Below, piece by piece: positions 7,954 through 16,825 of a DNA stretch of 64,000 nt. The notes beneath the pieces were generated by a model. The model saw only the letters and a program-made list of their open reading frames with translations. It searched no databases and was not told where the DNA came from. The stretch lies in NCBI RefSeq assembly GCF_007559005.1, contig NZ_CP041763.1, forward strand, positions 962,463-1,026,462, in the 5' to 3' direction. The stretch comes from Gordonia zhaorongruii. GTDB taxonomy: Bacteria; Actinomycetota; Actinomycetes; Mycobacteriales; Mycobacteriaceae. How positions within the stretch are numbered: the stretch's first letter is position 1; each line of letters begins with the position of its first letter. Position numbers and translations under genes: made by a program.

Positions 7954-8765
7954 CAGCTCGCGGCCATCTCGGCGATCACCGACCGCAGGAGTCCGCCCAT
8001 GCGGCTCGCGGATTCGCGACCGACGGCGAGCACCTCGGCGTGGTCAAGTGCTTCGCCGGTGATGCCCGCAGCGAGGTTGGTGACCAACGACAGGCCCAGG
8101 ACATCGACACCGGCCGCACGTGCGGCGATCGTCTCGTGCACGGTCGACATGCCGACGAGGTCCGCGCCGATCGTCTTGAGCATGCGGATCTCGGCCGGCG
8201 TCTCGTACTGCGGGCCGGGCAGACCGGCGTACACGCCTTCGACCAGGGTCGGGTCGGAGCGTCGCGCGATCTCGCGTAACGACGGCCGGTACGCGTCGAC
8301 CATGTTGACGAAATGCGCGCCGTTCAACGGCGAACGACCGGTCAGGTTGAGCTGATCGGAGATGAGGACCGGTTGCCCGACCGACATCCCGTCCGCGATG
8401 CCGCCTGCCGCGTTCGTCAGAACCACGGTGCGCACCCCGGCCGCTGCTGCGGCCCGCACCGGGTGGACCACGCGAGCCAGATCGTGACCCTCGTACGCGT
8501 GAATGCGGCCGAGTAGCACCAGCACACGTGCGTCACCGACGCGGATCGACTGGATGCGGCCGGCATGCCCGTGTGCGGACGGCGTCGTGAACCCGGGAAC
8601 TTCGGTCATCGGGATCTCGGCCACCGGTGTTCCGAGCGCGTCGGCAGCCGGAGCCCATCCCGAGCCCAGGACGACGGCGACGTCGTGGCGGGTGCAACCG
8701 GTCTGGTCGGCGATGGCGGCGGCCGCAGCGGTAGCGGCGGCGTCGGGGTCGGCGGTGGGATCCAT
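7953..8765 (-). CDS. punA: Purine nucleoside phosphorylase
   Basis: A 270-residue trimeric-type PNP that splits inosine and guanosine into base and (deoxy)ribose-1-phosphate. Motifs include the phosphate-binding [14 protein letters not shown] (about 29-42), [31 protein letters not shown], and the base-binding [15 protein letters not shown] and SLVTNLAAG. It is the first gene of the minus-strand operon punA-pmmB-(membrane protein); with add and upp it makes a salvage cluster. It diverges from the crotonase gene at 8813 across 47 bases. Orthologous by position and sequence to M. tuberculosis Rv3307 (from memory). Confidence 0.94.
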   Translation of the reverse strand: MDPTADPDAAATAAAAAIADQTGCTRHDVAVVLGSGWAPAADALGTPVAEIPMTEVPGFTTPSAHGHAGRIQSIRVGDARVLVLLGRIHAYEGHDLARVVHPVRAAAAAGVRTVVLTNAAGGIADGMSVGQPVLISDQLNLTGRSPLNGAHFVNMVDAYRPSLREIARRSDPTLVEGVYAGLPGPQYETPAEIRMLKTIGADLVGMSTVHETIAARAAGVDVLGLSLVTNLAAGITGEALDHAEVLAVGRESASRMGGLLRSVIAEMAAS

Positions 8766-8812
8766 GGAACAACCCTAAGTGACCCTGCGACGCTGCGATA
8801 AGCTCTGCACTC

Positions 8813-9508
8813 ATGCCGTACTTGAACGTGACCGATGACGCCGCCGAACTCTTCCTGGGTGCCGAAGGAGCCGAGCTCGACGAGGCGAATCCGGAGAACC
8901 GCTTCGCGCCGGAGTGGCTGGCGAAGACGAAGGGTCTCCTCGACGAAGCCGTTGCGGCGAAGAAGCCGGTCGTCATCTCGGCCACCGGAAAGTTCTTCAG
9001 CAACGGTCTCGATCTGGACTACGTGGGGGCCAATGCGGGTGCGCTTCCCGCGTACCTCGACGACATCCACCAGCTGTACGTGCAGGTGCTGACGCTTCCG
9101 GCTCCGGTGATCGTGGCGATCAACGGCCACGCCTTCGGCGGTGGCGCCATGCTCGCGTTGTGCGCCGATCACCGCATCATGCGCTCGGACCGCGGGTTCT
9201 TCTCCCTTCCGGAGGCCGCACTGGGCATGCCGTTCACCCGCGGGATGGCCGCACTGGTGCGCACCCGGACCCCGGATGCGACAGCGACCGAAGCGATGCT
9301 GACCAGCCGCCGGTACGGCGGTCAGGATGCTGCGGACGCCGGCATCGTCGACGAGGCGGCGCCCGCCGATGCGCTGATCGAGCGGGCCCGCGAGGTGGCC
9401 CGCGAACGCGCCGCGTTCGCCAACGACAACCTGGCCGTGATCAAGCGCGGCCTGCGCATGCCGCTCGTGGATGACCTGAACACGCCCACCCCCGCGACCC
9501 TCCTCTGA
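8813..9508 (+). CDS. Enoyl-CoA hydratase/isomerase (crotonase) family protein
   Basis: A 231-residue crotonase-fold enzyme acting on acyl-CoA thioesters in the cytoplasm. The oxyanion-hole segments are SATGKFFSNGLDLDYV (about 61-76) and NGHAFGGGAMLALCAD (about 104-119). A candidate acid residue lies in FFSLPEAALGMPF. The protein is short, lacking much of the usual C-terminal helical extension. The SLPEAALG segment looks more like enoyl-CoA isomerases than hydratases, so the reaction is uncertain. The stop overlaps the start of the amidohydrolase gene by one base (TGATG), so the two are co-translated. Confidence 0.85.
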   Translation: MPYLNVTDDAAELFLGAEGAELDEANPENRFAPEWLAKTKGLLDEAVAAKKPVVISATGKFFSNGLDLDYVGANAGALPAYLDDIHQLYVQVLTLPAPVIVAINGHAFGGGAMLALCADHRIMRSDRGFFSLPEAALGMPFTRGMAALVRTRTPDATATEAMLTSRRYGGQDAADAGIVDEAAPADALIERAREVARERAAFANDNLAVIKRGLRMPLVDDLNTPTPATLL

Positions 9509-10674
9509 TGCTGCCCGCCGTCTCCGAGTGGCTCGATGCCAACCTCGACAGGGTCGTCGGCTGGCGCCGCGACTTCCACCGGTTCCCGGAACTGTCGATG
9601 GCCGAGTTCGAGACCACCGAGAAGGTGGTGTCGATCCTCTCCGAGGCAGGGTTGCAGCCTCGCGTGCTGCCCAAGGGCACGGGCGTGGTCTGCGATCTGG
9701 GGCCCACCGATAAGCCGCGCATCGGACTGCGGGCCGATCTCGACGGTCTGCCGATCCCGGAGCAGACGGGGCTGCAGTTCGCCTCGCGCACCGACGGCGT
9801 CTCGCACTCGTGCGGGCATGACGCGCATACGGCGATCCTGCTGGGCGTCGGGCTGCTGCTGGCGGAGCAGGAGCGCGCCGGTGCCGACCTTCCGTTCGGC
9901 GTCCGTCTGCTGTTCCAGGCTGCAGAGGAGGTGATGCCCGGTGGCGCGCTCGACGCGGTGGATGCGGGCGTCACCGACGGGCTGAGCCGCTTCTTCGCGC
10001 TGCACTGCGATCCGCACCTCGAGGTCGGCACCGTCGGGTTGCGCAGCGGCCCGCTGACGTCTGCCGCCGACCGGGTGGAGGTGCATCTGCGCGGGCCGGG
10101 CGGACACAGCTCGCGGCCCCATCTGACGAGCGATCTGGTGTACGCGATGGGCGCGGTGATCACCGGCCTGCCCGCGATCCTGTCCCGGCGCATCGATCCG
10201 CGATCGGGCACGGTCGCCACCTGGGGAGCGGCGCACTCGGGCAGCGCGCCGAACGCGATCCCGCAGGAGGGACGACTTCGCGGCACGGTGCGCACCGGGA
10301 ACCACGAGACGTGGCGGCAACTCGAGCCGCTGGTGCGCTCGGTCATCGGGGAGATCGCCGCACCGCTCGGCGTGTCCTGTGACATCACCTACGTCCGCGG
10401 GGTGCCACCGGTGGTCAACGAACTCGAGAGCGTCGGGATCCTGCGGCGGAGCGTGGAGTCGATCGGTCCGGGCGCGGTGGTCGATACCGCCCAATCCGCC
10501 GGCGGTGAGGACTTCGCCTGGTACTTGGAGCGCGTACCCGGTGCGATGGCCCGATTGGGCGTGTGGAGCGGCGTCGGTCCGATGTGCGACCTGCACCAGC
10601 CGAACTTCGACATCGACGAGCGGGCGCTGGCGATCGGAATCGCCACCCTCGCCGGAGTGATCCTCGACGGCTGA
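9508..10674 (+). CDS. M20-family amidohydrolase (N-acyl amino acid / aminoacylase type)
   Basis: A 388-residue metal-dependent hydrolase that removes acyl groups from amino acids or related amides. Conserved features include WRRDFHRFPELSMAE (15-30), the metal-binding CGHDAHTAILLG (about 108-119), catalytic glutamates in LLFQAAEEVMPGG, a dimerisation insert with GGHSSRPH, and the late metal-binding QSAGGEDFAWYLE. It corresponds by type and location to AmiA1/AmiB1 of M. tuberculosis (Rv3305c-Rv3306c); only one copy is present here. It is coupled to the preceding crotonase by a one-base overlap. The true substrate is not known. Confidence 0.9.
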   Translation: MLPAVSEWLDANLDRVVGWRRDFHRFPELSMAEFETTEKVVSILSEAGLQPRVLPKGTGVVCDLGPTDKPRIGLRADLDGLPIPEQTGLQFASRTDGVSHSCGHDAHTAILLGVGLLLAEQERAGADLPFGVRLLFQAAEEVMPGGALDAVDAGVTDGLSRFFALHCDPHLEVGTVGLRSGPLTSAADRVEVHLRGPGGHSSRPHLTSDLVYAMGAVITGLPAILSRRIDPRSGTVATWGAAHSGSAPNAIPQEGRLRGTVRTGNHETWRQLEPLVRSVIGEIAAPLGVSCDITYVRGVPPVVNELESVGILRRSVESIGPGAVVDTAQSAGGEDFAWYLERVPGAMARLGVWSGVGPMCDLHQPNFDIDERALAIGIATLAGVILDG

Positions 10675-10679
10675 CGACT

Positions 10680-10693
10680 GACGGCGGACCGTC
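10680..10693. terminator. Short hairpin between convergent genes
   Basis: The five-base arms GACGG (10680-10684) and CCGTC (10689-10693) with a four-base loop lie six bases past the amidohydrolase stop and before the stop of the opposing gene. The stem is weak; the call rests on position. Confidence 0.3.
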
Positions 10694-10714
10694 CGTCCCG
10701 TTCGGGGTCCGAGC

Positions 10715-11203
10715 TCAGTCGTCGTCGAGCGGTGCGTCCGGCCCGGGGCCGACGTTGCGTGCCTCGTGGAGACGTAGGCGTTCGACGTATTCGCTTGGGG
10801 CCCCGGCGACTTCAGCGGCGTCGGCCATCACTCCCAGGTACCGGGCAGAGGGCAGTCCGCCCTCGTATCCGTCGATGACGTACAGCCAGGCGAGGACCGG
10901 TCCGTCCTCGGTGTCGACCCGCGCCCGGATCTTGCGGTGGACGCCGAGCTCGGTGCCCTCCCAGCGGTCCAGGTTCAGCTCGTCCTCGGGAGGGACGTCG
11001 TACAGGACTACGAAGACCTTGGCGGACGCGTCGTCGCGGTCCTCGGTGACCGTGGCCAGTGATCCCTCCCAGCCGATGTCGTCGCCAGCGAACGTCAGGC
11101 GCCATCCGCAGAGCCATCCGGTATCCGACATCGGGGAATGCGGCGCCCGCTGCAGCATCTGCGCAGGGTCCATGTTCGAGGCGTAGGCGGCATAGATGGG
11201 CAC
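10715..11203 (-). CDS. Gamma-glutamylcyclotransferase-fold protein, Rv3304-like
   Basis: A 162-residue cytoplasmic protein. The N-terminus MPIYAAYASNMDPAQM matches the YGSNL-type substrate loop of gamma-glutamylcyclotransferase-fold proteins, followed by FAGDDIGWEGSLATV and a long acidic C-terminal tail. The fold releases 5-oxoproline from gamma-glutamyl compounds in characterised relatives; here the substrate is unknown. It sits divergently from lpdA, as Rv3304 does beside lpdA in M. tuberculosis. The 117-base gap to lpdA holds both promoters, but no clear operator was seen. Confidence 0.75.
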   Translation of the reverse strand: MPIYAAYASNMDPAQMLQRAPHSPMSDTGWLCGWRLTFAGDDIGWEGSLATVTEDRDDASAKVFVVLYDVPPEDELNLDRWEGTELGVHRKIRARVDTEDGPVLAWLYVIDGYEGGLPSARYLGVMADAAEVAGAPSEYVERLRLHEARNVGPGPDAPLDDD

Positions 11204-11320
11204 GGGGCAAGCCTATGCGGTTCGGCGATGCGGCGGAACCGTGACCCGGCTAAGTTTGAGGGCAGACCCGTGAAGTTCGGGGACAGACCAATCGGCGAGT
11301 TCGTACAGGAGAGTGGAACC

Positions 11321-12724
11321 TTGTCCAAGATCGTGATCATCGGCGGCGGCCCGGCCGGGTACGAAGCTGCGCTGGCAGGTGCGGCGTACGGAGCCGAGAT
11401 CACGGTGATCGACGAGGACGGTCCCGGCGGCGCCTGCGTGCTGTGGGACTGCGTGCCGTCGAAGACGTTCATCGCGTCCACCGGCATCCGCACCGATGTG
11501 CGCCGGGCGCGCGATCTGGGGGTGCACGTCCAGGTGGACTCGTCTGCGATCGATCTGCCGCGCATCCACCAGCGCGTGAAGGACCTCGCGTTCGCGCAGT
11601 CCGCCGACATCCGGGCGCGGCTGTCCAGTGAGGGAGTGAACATCGTCGCCGGCCGCGGCCGGCTCGCTAAGGTCCGGCCCGGCGTCGGCGCGCACACCGT
11701 CATCGCGACCCGGCCCGACGGCTCCGAGGAGGAGTTCGAGGGCGACGTCGTGCTGATCGCGACCGGCGCCTCGCCGCGGGTGCTGCCGGCCGCGGTGCCC
11801 GACGGCGAACGGATCCTTAACTGGCGGCAGCTGTACGACCTCGATGAGCTTCCCGATCACCTGATCATCGTCGGGTCGGGTGTGACCGGGGCCGAGTTCG
11901 CGCACGCCTACACCGAGTTGGGCGTCAAGGTGACGCTCGTATCCAGCCGTGACCGCGTGCTGCCGCACGAGGACGAGGATGCCGCCCTCGTTCTGGAGGA
12001 TGTGTTCTCCGAACGCGGTGTCACGCTCATCAAGCACGCGCGGGCCGACGCGGTGACGCGTACCGCAGACGGTGCGACGGTCCAGCTCGCCGACGGCCAG
12101 GAGGTGACCGGATCCCACGTCCTGATGACCGTCGGGTCGGTCCCCAACAACAACGATCTGGGCCTCGACGATGCGGGCATCGTCACCGACCGCGCCGGAT
12201 ACATCACCGTCGACCGGGTGTCGCGCACCTCGGTGCCCGGGATCTACGCCGCGGGCGACTGCACCGGGCTGCTCCCGCTCGCCTCCGTCGCGGCGATGCA
12301 GGGTCGGATCGCGATGTATCACAGCCTGGGTGAAGGGGTGAGTCCGCTGCGTCTCAAGACCGTCGCCTCGGCCATCTTCACGCGCCCGGAGATCGCGAAC
12401 GTCGGTGTGTCGCAGAAATCGATCGATGCGGGGGAGTACCCGGCGCGCACCGTGATGCTTCCGCTCAAGACCAATCCGCGTGCCAAGATGAGCGGCTTGC
12501 GTCGCGGGTTCGTCAAGATCTTCTGTCGGCCGGCCACGGGCGTGGTCATCGGCGGCGTCGTGGTGGCGCCGAACGCGTCCGAGCTGATCCTGCCGATCGC
12601 GCTCGCCGTGGAGAACAAGCTGCAGGTCTCCGAGGTGGCCAATACGTTCTCGGTGTACCCGTCGCTGACCGGATCCGTCGCCGAGGCTGCGCGCCAGCTC
12701 GTCCGACACGACGACCTGGACTGA
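11321..12724 (+). CDS. lpdA: Flavoprotein disulfide reductase LpdA-type (NAD(P)H quinone reductase)
   Basis: A 467-residue FAD enzyme of the pyridine-nucleotide-disulfide family. The start TTG at 11321 is chosen because AGGAGAG lies 10-16 bases upstream and the GxGxxG-like VIIGGGPAGYEAAL begins at residue 5. A longer frame to 11138 overlaps the opposite gene. The redox loop GGACVLWDCVPSKTF has both cysteines (Cys39, Cys44). NAD-binding GSGVTGAEFAHAY and FAD-binding GIYAAGDCTGL are present. The C-terminal catalytic His-Glu pair of true lipoamide dehydrogenases is replaced (Tyr446 and Gly451 in VYPSLTGS). From memory, M. tuberculosis LpdA lacks the His-Glu pair too and also lost one cysteine, acting as a quinone reductase. 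Confidence 0.9.
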   Translation: MSKIVIIGGGPAGYEAALAGAAYGAEITVIDEDGPGGACVLWDCVPSKTFIASTGIRTDVRRARDLGVHVQVDSSAIDLPRIHQRVKDLAFAQSADIRARLSSEGVNIVAGRGRLAKVRPGVGAHTVIATRPDGSEEEFEGDVVLIATGASPRVLPAAVPDGERILNWRQLYDLDELPDHLIIVGSGVTGAEFAHAYTELGVKVTLVSSRDRVLPHEDEDAALVLEDVFSERGVTLIKHARADAVTRTADGATVQLADGQEVTGSHVLMTVGSVPNNNDLGLDDAGIVTDRAGYITVDRVSRTSVPGIYAAGDCTGLLPLASVAAMQGRIAMYHSLGEGVSPLRLKTVASAIFTRPEIANVGVSQKSIDAGEYPARTVMLPLKTNPRAKMSGLRRGFVKIFCRPATGVVIGGVVVAPNASELILPIALAVENKLQVSEVANTFSVYPSLTGSVAEAARQLVRHDDLD

Positions 12725-12760
12725 TCGGACATCTCTGCCATAGAAGCCGGGGGTCCTGAG

Positions 12761-14194
12761 ATGGGTTCGTGGCGCGATCTGATGAACCGCGACCACCGGG
12801 CATCGGTGGTCGTGCTGGCGGGCGGCGTGGCGCTGTACGCGATCAACGTCTACCTGACCACCACGCTGCTGCCGAACGCGATCGACGACATCGGCGGCGA
12901 AGAGCTCTACTCGTGGACGATGACCGTGTTCCTGGTTGCCTCGGTCATCTCGTCAATGCTGGTGAGCCGGTCCTTGTCGCGGTTCGGGGCGCGCGGCGCC
13001 TACGTGATGGGGTTCCTGGGATTCGCTGCGGGGACCATAGTGGCCGCCGCGTCGCCGACGATGGTCGTGCTGCTGGTCGGCCGGGCAGTGCAGGGTCTGG
13101 CTGCGGGACTCCTCGCCGGCTTGGGATTCGCGGTGGTGCGCGCCGTCCTGCCGCCCCAGCTGTGGCAGAAGTCCATCGCATTGATGTCCGCGATGTGGGG
13201 AGTCGGCAACGTCGTCGGCCCGATCGTCGGCGGGTTCTTCGCCCAGATCGGGCTCTGGCGAGGAGCATTCGTGCTGCTCGCCGTCATCGCGCTCGCGCTC
13301 GTGGCGGTCACCGTCCGGGCGCTGCCCGCGTCCGACGGCAGATCGGCGACGACCGATCCGGTGCCGTGGACGTCGCTGGGCCTGCTGACGTCGTCGGCAG
13401 CGGCGGTGAGCATCGCCTCGATCGTCGACGGCGCACTGACCTGGCTGCTCGTCGGCGTCGCCGTACTGGCGGTCATCGGGTTCGTCGCCCGGGAACGAAA
13501 CGCCCGTAGCCGGGTTCTCCCCGAGATGACGTACCGGGGACGTTCGCCGTTGCGCTGGATCTATCTCGCGATCATCGTGCTCGCCATGGTGTCGACCGCC
13601 GAGATGTTCATCCCGCTGTTCGGCCAGCGGCTGGGCGGTCTATCGCCGTTGGCGGCCGGTTTCCTCGGTGCTGCGATCTCCTGGGGCTGGACCATCGCGT
13701 CGATCTCGGCAAGCGGTGCCGAGTCGGACCGTTCACGTCGGATCGTGCGGGTGGCCGGGCCGATGGTTCTCGCCGCAGGCCTCATCGCGTACGGGCTGCT
13801 GCAGGTCGACGACCCGTCCGGAGCCGTTATCGCGGGGTGGTACCTGACGCTGCTGTTCGGCGGCTGCGGCATCGGCATGTCGATCGCGCACTGGTTCACC
13901 GCCGGGCTGCGGGTCGGCACCGACGACGCGGAGTCGACGCAGGCGGCCGCGGGGCTCAACACCAGCCAGCTCATCGCGAACGCCTTCGGGTCGGCACTCG
14001 CAGGTCTGCTCGTGTCGCTGGGCGGTCCGGACACCGTCGGTTCGGCGCGGCTGCTCTCCTTCGGCTTCGCCGCGCTGGCCCTGCTCGGCGTGGTGATCGC
14101 CTTTCGGGAGTTCGCTGCTGCTCGCGTCTGGCGAGCGCAGCACACGGACGGTGGCAGTGAGCGGACCGTCCGTGTGCCGCCCGCCGACCAGTGA
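12761..14194 (+). CDS. MFS transporter, drug-efflux type
   Basis: A 477-residue membrane protein with 12-14 hydrophobic segments and the proton-antiporter layout of the DHA1/DHA2 families. An N-terminal segment (ALYAINVYLTTTLLPNAID) precedes segment 1-2 motif-A-like SRFGARGAYVMGFLGF, and the motif GLGFAVVRAVLP sits in segment 4. A Gly-rich segment-5 stretch, MWGVGNVVGPIVGGFFA, resembles motif C of exporters. It lies 36 bases after lpdA and could be read through from it, though an own promoter is possible. It converges on the SRPBCC gene. The substrate cannot be predicted. Confidence 0.88.
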   Translation: MGSWRDLMNRDHRASVVVLAGGVALYAINVYLTTTLLPNAIDDIGGEELYSWTMTVFLVASVISSMLVSRSLSRFGARGAYVMGFLGFAAGTIVAAASPTMVVLLVGRAVQGLAAGLLAGLGFAVVRAVLPPQLWQKSIALMSAMWGVGNVVGPIVGGFFAQIGLWRGAFVLLAVIALALVAVTVRALPASDGRSATTDPVPWTSLGLLTSSAAAVSIASIVDGALTWLLVGVAVLAVIGFVARERNARSRVLPEMTYRGRSPLRWIYLAIIVLAMVSTAEMFIPLFGQRLGGLSPLAAGFLGAAISWGWTIASISASGAESDRSRRIVRVAGPMVLAAGLIAYGLLQVDDPSGAVIAGWYLTLLFGGCGIGMSIAHWFTAGLRVGTDDAESTQAAAGLNTSQLIANAFGSALAGLLVSLGGPDTVGSARLLSFGFAALALLGVVIAFREFAAARVWRAQHTDGGSERTVRVPPADQ

Positions 14195-14209
14195 AGCGAG
14201 CGAGGCCGC

Positions 14210-14695
14210 TCAGGCGGCGACGAGCGCGTCGATCTGGTCGATGGCCGAGGACGCGCCTTCGATGACGCCCATGTCGAGAACCTTCTGCAGGTCGTCGGCG
14301 CTGCCGAACGACGAGCTGTACACGGCTCGGGTACCTCCATCGATCGCCGAGAACGTGTAGCGGTTCTCCGCAACGGGCGACGAGTCGTCCGGGATGAGGT
14401 CGGCGTCGGCGAAGCCGTCGCGGAAGGAGAACGACGACGTCGCGTCGACCGCGGTGAACTCCCACCATCCGCCGAACTTCTCGCCCTCCGGCGATGTCAT
14501 GTAATACGTGGCACGGCCACCGGGTGTGAAATCGTGCTCGACGAACGTCGCCGGGTACTCCGGCGGTCCCCACACCCGTTCGAGCTGACGCGGATCGGCG
14601 TAGACCTGCCACACACGGTCGACGGGTGCGGCGAACTCGGCGGTGATGGTGAGCGTGAGGTTCTCGGTGTCGGTGGTGACATCGGTGACAGGCAT
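14210..14695 (-). CDS. SRPBCC (AHSA1/START-like) domain protein
   Basis: A 161-residue single-domain protein of the helix-grip fold that forms a hydrophobic cavity. The opening LTLTITAEFAAPVDRVWQVYADPRQLERVWGP (about 14-45) is typical of the AHSA1 subfamily. Later features are GGRATYYMTSPEGEKFGGWW and NRYTFSAIDGGTRAVYSS. The gene is second in a two-gene operon behind an ArsR regulator (69-base gap), a very common pairing in actinobacteria. The ligand and role are unknown; it is probably the main target of the neighbouring repressor. Confidence 0.87.
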   Translation of the reverse strand: MPVTDVTTDTENLTLTITAEFAAPVDRVWQVYADPRQLERVWGPPEYPATFVEHDFTPGGRATYYMTSPEGEKFGGWWEFTAVDATSSFSFRDGFADADLIPDDSSPVAENRYTFSAIDGGTRAVYSSSFGSADDLQKVLDMGVIEGASSAIDQIDALVAA

Positions 14696-14764
14696 GATGG
14701 TGCTCCTAAGCGGTGAGGTGATGCGGATTCGGTTGCCGCACCGGCGATTCGAGGGATGTCTGCA

Positions 14765-15118
14765 TCACGGTGAATCGACGGGGCGGGAAGGTGAGTCGGA
14801 GGCGAGCAGGTCGTCGACACGGGTGATGCGTCCGCGCCACATCTGTTCGATGCCCGCGAGCAGCGCGGACACCGACCGCACAGCGTTCACGTCACCCGAG
14901 GCCATCTGCTGACGACCGTCGCGTCGCTTGACGACGAGCCCGGACCTCTCCAGGACGGCGACGTGCTTCTGTACCGCGGCGAAGCTCATGTCGTACTTCT
15001 CCGCCAATGCGCTGACCGAGTGCTCGCCGTCCAGTACCCGGCGGAGGATGTCCCGCCGCGTCCGGTCGGAGAGAGCGTGGAACAGAGCGTCGGCTCTGTC
15101 GTCATCTCTCTCGGTCAT
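14765..15118 (-). CDS. ArsR-family winged-helix regulator
   Basis: A 117-residue DNA-binding protein. The winged helix spans about 8-85, with LFHALSDRTRRDILRRVLDG, the recognition helix region KYDMSFAAVQKHVAVLERSG, and wing LVVKRRDGRQQM. No metal-binding Cys cluster is visible, so it belongs to the non-metal subgroup that partners SRPBCC proteins. A perfect inverted repeat sits 9 bases upstream of its ATG (15127-15148), so it most likely represses its own operon. Confidence 0.9.
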   Translation of the reverse strand: MTERDDDRADALFHALSDRTRRDILRRVLDGEHSVSALAEKYDMSFAAVQKHVAVLERSGLVVKRRDGRQQMASGDVNAVRSVSALLAGIEQMWRGRITRVDDLLASDSPSRPVDSP

Positions 15119-15126
15119 GGATCAAT

Positions 15127-15148
15127 CATACAACTGATCGGTTGTATG
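15127..15148. promoter_or_regulatory. ArsR operator (perfect inverted repeat)
   Basis: CATACAAC at 15127-15134 and GTTGTATG at 15141-15148 are exact reverse complements across a six-base spacer. The repeat lies just upstream of the ArsR start codon (15118). The AT-rich site stands out from its GC-rich surroundings. Size, symmetry and place fit an autoregulatory operator; binding is inferred. Confidence 0.65.
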
Positions 15149-15169
15149 TAAAGGGTGCGGAGAAAAGTT

Positions 15170-15243
15170 CGCATTACCAGCACGCATGCCACCTCAACTC
15201 GGCGGACGGTGCCGGAATCGGCGTTCGACGTGTTGGTAATGCG
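15170..15243. repeat. Near-perfect 15-base inverted repeat with 44-base spacer
   Basis: Arm one (15170-15184, CGCATTACCAGCACG) and arm two (15229-15243, CGTGTTGGTAATGCG) match at 14 of 15 pairs; the one exception would be a G-U pair in RNA. The element fills most of the gap between the ArsR operator and the glpK stop. It could be a miniature inverted-repeat element remnant, a bidirectional terminator or a regulatory hairpin. No flanking target duplication is visible. Confidence 0.5.
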
Positions 15244-15264
15244 GGAGGGGCAGGAGACAGGGCT

Positions 15265-16773
15265 TCAGGCGAGGCCGAAGCTGTGCTCGACGGCCTGGTT
15301 CCAGCCGGTGAAGAGCTCGGTGCGCTGGGCCTGCGCCATGGAAGGCTCCCACCGCTGTCCCTGCGCCCAGTTCTCGCGGATGTCGTCGGTGCTGTGCCAG
15401 TAGCCGACCGCGAGGCCCGCGGCGTACGCGGCGCCGAGTGCGGTGGTCTCGTTAACGACCGGGCGGACCACCGGAACGCCGAGGATGTCGGACTGGAACT
15501 GCATCAGCAGTTCGTTGACGACCATCCCGCCGTCGACCTTCAGTGTCTGCAGCTCGACGCCGGAGTCGGCCTGCATCGCCTCGATGACCTCGCGGGTCTG
15601 ATACGCGCTCGCCTCGAGGACTGCGCGGGCGATGTGATGACGATTCGCGAAGCGAGTGAGACCCACGATCACGCCGCGCGCATCCGGTCGCCACCGCGGT
15701 GCGAACAGCCCGGAGAAGGCGGGCACGAAGTACACGCCGCCGTTGTCGTCCACGGCACGAGCCAGGTTCTCCACCTCGGCGGCGTCCGAGATGAGGCCGA
15801 GGTTGTCGCGCAGCCACTGCACCAGCGATCCGGTGACCGCGATCGAGCCCTCCAGCGCGTACCGCGCGTCCTCGTCGCCGAGTCGGTAGCAGACCGTCGT
15901 CAGCAGGCCGTGCTCGGAGTGCACGGGCTCGGTACCGGTGTTGATCAGCAGGAAATTGCCGGTCCCGTAGGTGTTCTTGGCCTCACCAGGGTCCAGGCAC
16001 GCCTGCCCGAACATCGCCGCCTGCTGATCGCCCAGAATGCCGGCGAGCGGCACTCCCGGCAGAGCGCCCTCCTGGCGCAGCGGACTGAGAACCTCGGAGC
16101 TGCTGCGGATCTCGGGGAGCAGTGACTCCGGGATGCCGATCTCCTCGCAGATCTTCGCGTCCCACTGCAGGGTTTCCAGATCCATCAGCATGGTGCGCGA
16201 CGCGTTGGTCACGTCGGTCACGTGCAACCCGCCCTCGATGCCGCCCGTCATGTTCCACGCGAGCCAGGTGTCCATGGTTCCGAAGCACAGCTCGCCACGT
16301 TCGGCGCGCTCGCGGACGCCGTCGACGTTGTCGAGGAGCCAACGGATCTTGGGGCCGGCGAAATACGTGGACAGGGGGAGTCCGGTCTGGCGCCGGTACC
16401 GGTCGGGGCCCGCGTCGCCGGCGAGCTCCTCGCACAGTGCTGCGGTGCGCGTGTCCTGCCAGACGATCGCGTTGTGGACCGGTTCTCCGGTCGCGCGGTC
16501 CCAGATGACCGTTGTCTCGCGCTGGTTGGTGATGCCGCAGGCGACGATGTCGCCGGGCAGCAGTTCGACAGCGGCCATCGCCGCGGCGGCGACGCGCCGG
16601 GCGTTGCGCCAGATCTCCACGGCGTCGTGCTCCACCCACCCGGCGCGAGGGAAGATCTGCCGGTGCTCGAGTTGTTCGCTGGCGACCACGCTGCCCGCGC
16701 GATCGAAGACCATGGCCCGGGTCGAGGTGGTGCCCTGGTCGATGGCGACGACGTACTCTTCGCGGGAACTCAC
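15265..16773 (-). CDS. glpK: Glycerol kinase
   Basis: Phosphorylates glycerol to glycerol-3-phosphate with ATP (EC 2.7.1.30), cytoplasmic. It has 502 residues from a GTG start at 16773 ([20 protein letters not shown]). The longer open frame upstream runs into the opposite glpD gene and is rejected. FGGY-kinase features are [26 protein letters not shown], the glycerol-contacting [15 protein letters not shown], and the ATP-site [18 protein letters not shown]. It diverges from glpD across only 52 bases, so the two promoters must overlap and are probably controlled together. The product feeds GlpD directly. Confidence 0.95.
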   Translation of the reverse strand: MSSREEYVVAIDQGTTSTRAMVFDRAGSVVASEQLEHRQIFPRAGWVEHDAVEIWRNARRVAAAAMAAVELLPGDIVACGITNQRETTVIWDRATGEPVHNAIVWQDTRTAALCEELAGDAGPDRYRRQTGLPLSTYFAGPKIRWLLDNVDGVRERAERGELCFGTMDTWLAWNMTGGIEGGLHVTDVTNASRTMLMDLETLQWDAKICEEIGIPESLLPEIRSSSEVLSPLRQEGALPGVPLAGILGDQQAAMFGQACLDPGEAKNTYGTGNFLLINTGTEPVHSEHGLLTTVCYRLGDEDARYALEGSIAVTGSLVQWLRDNLGLISDAAEVENLARAVDDNGGVYFVPAFSGLFAPRWRPDARGVIVGLTRFANRHHIARAVLEASAYQTREVIEAMQADSGVELQTLKVDGGMVVNELLMQFQSDILGVPVVRPVVNETTALGAAYAAGLAVGYWHSTDDIRENWAQGQRWEPSMAQAQRTELFTGWNQAVEHSFGLA

Positions 16774-16825
16774 GGCACTCAGTGTGACACGCCCCACGGC
16801 ATTACTCTCCGGTAGGCTCGCGCAC

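Noticed and set aside
9322..10596. Minus-strand open frame across the amidohydrolase
   Set aside because: It overlaps the M20 enzyme entirely, which carries intact catalytic motifs on the other strand.
11138..11320. Longer N-terminus for LpdA
   Set aside because: It overlaps the opposite gene and precedes a good ribosome site and TTG start directly before the FAD-binding motif.
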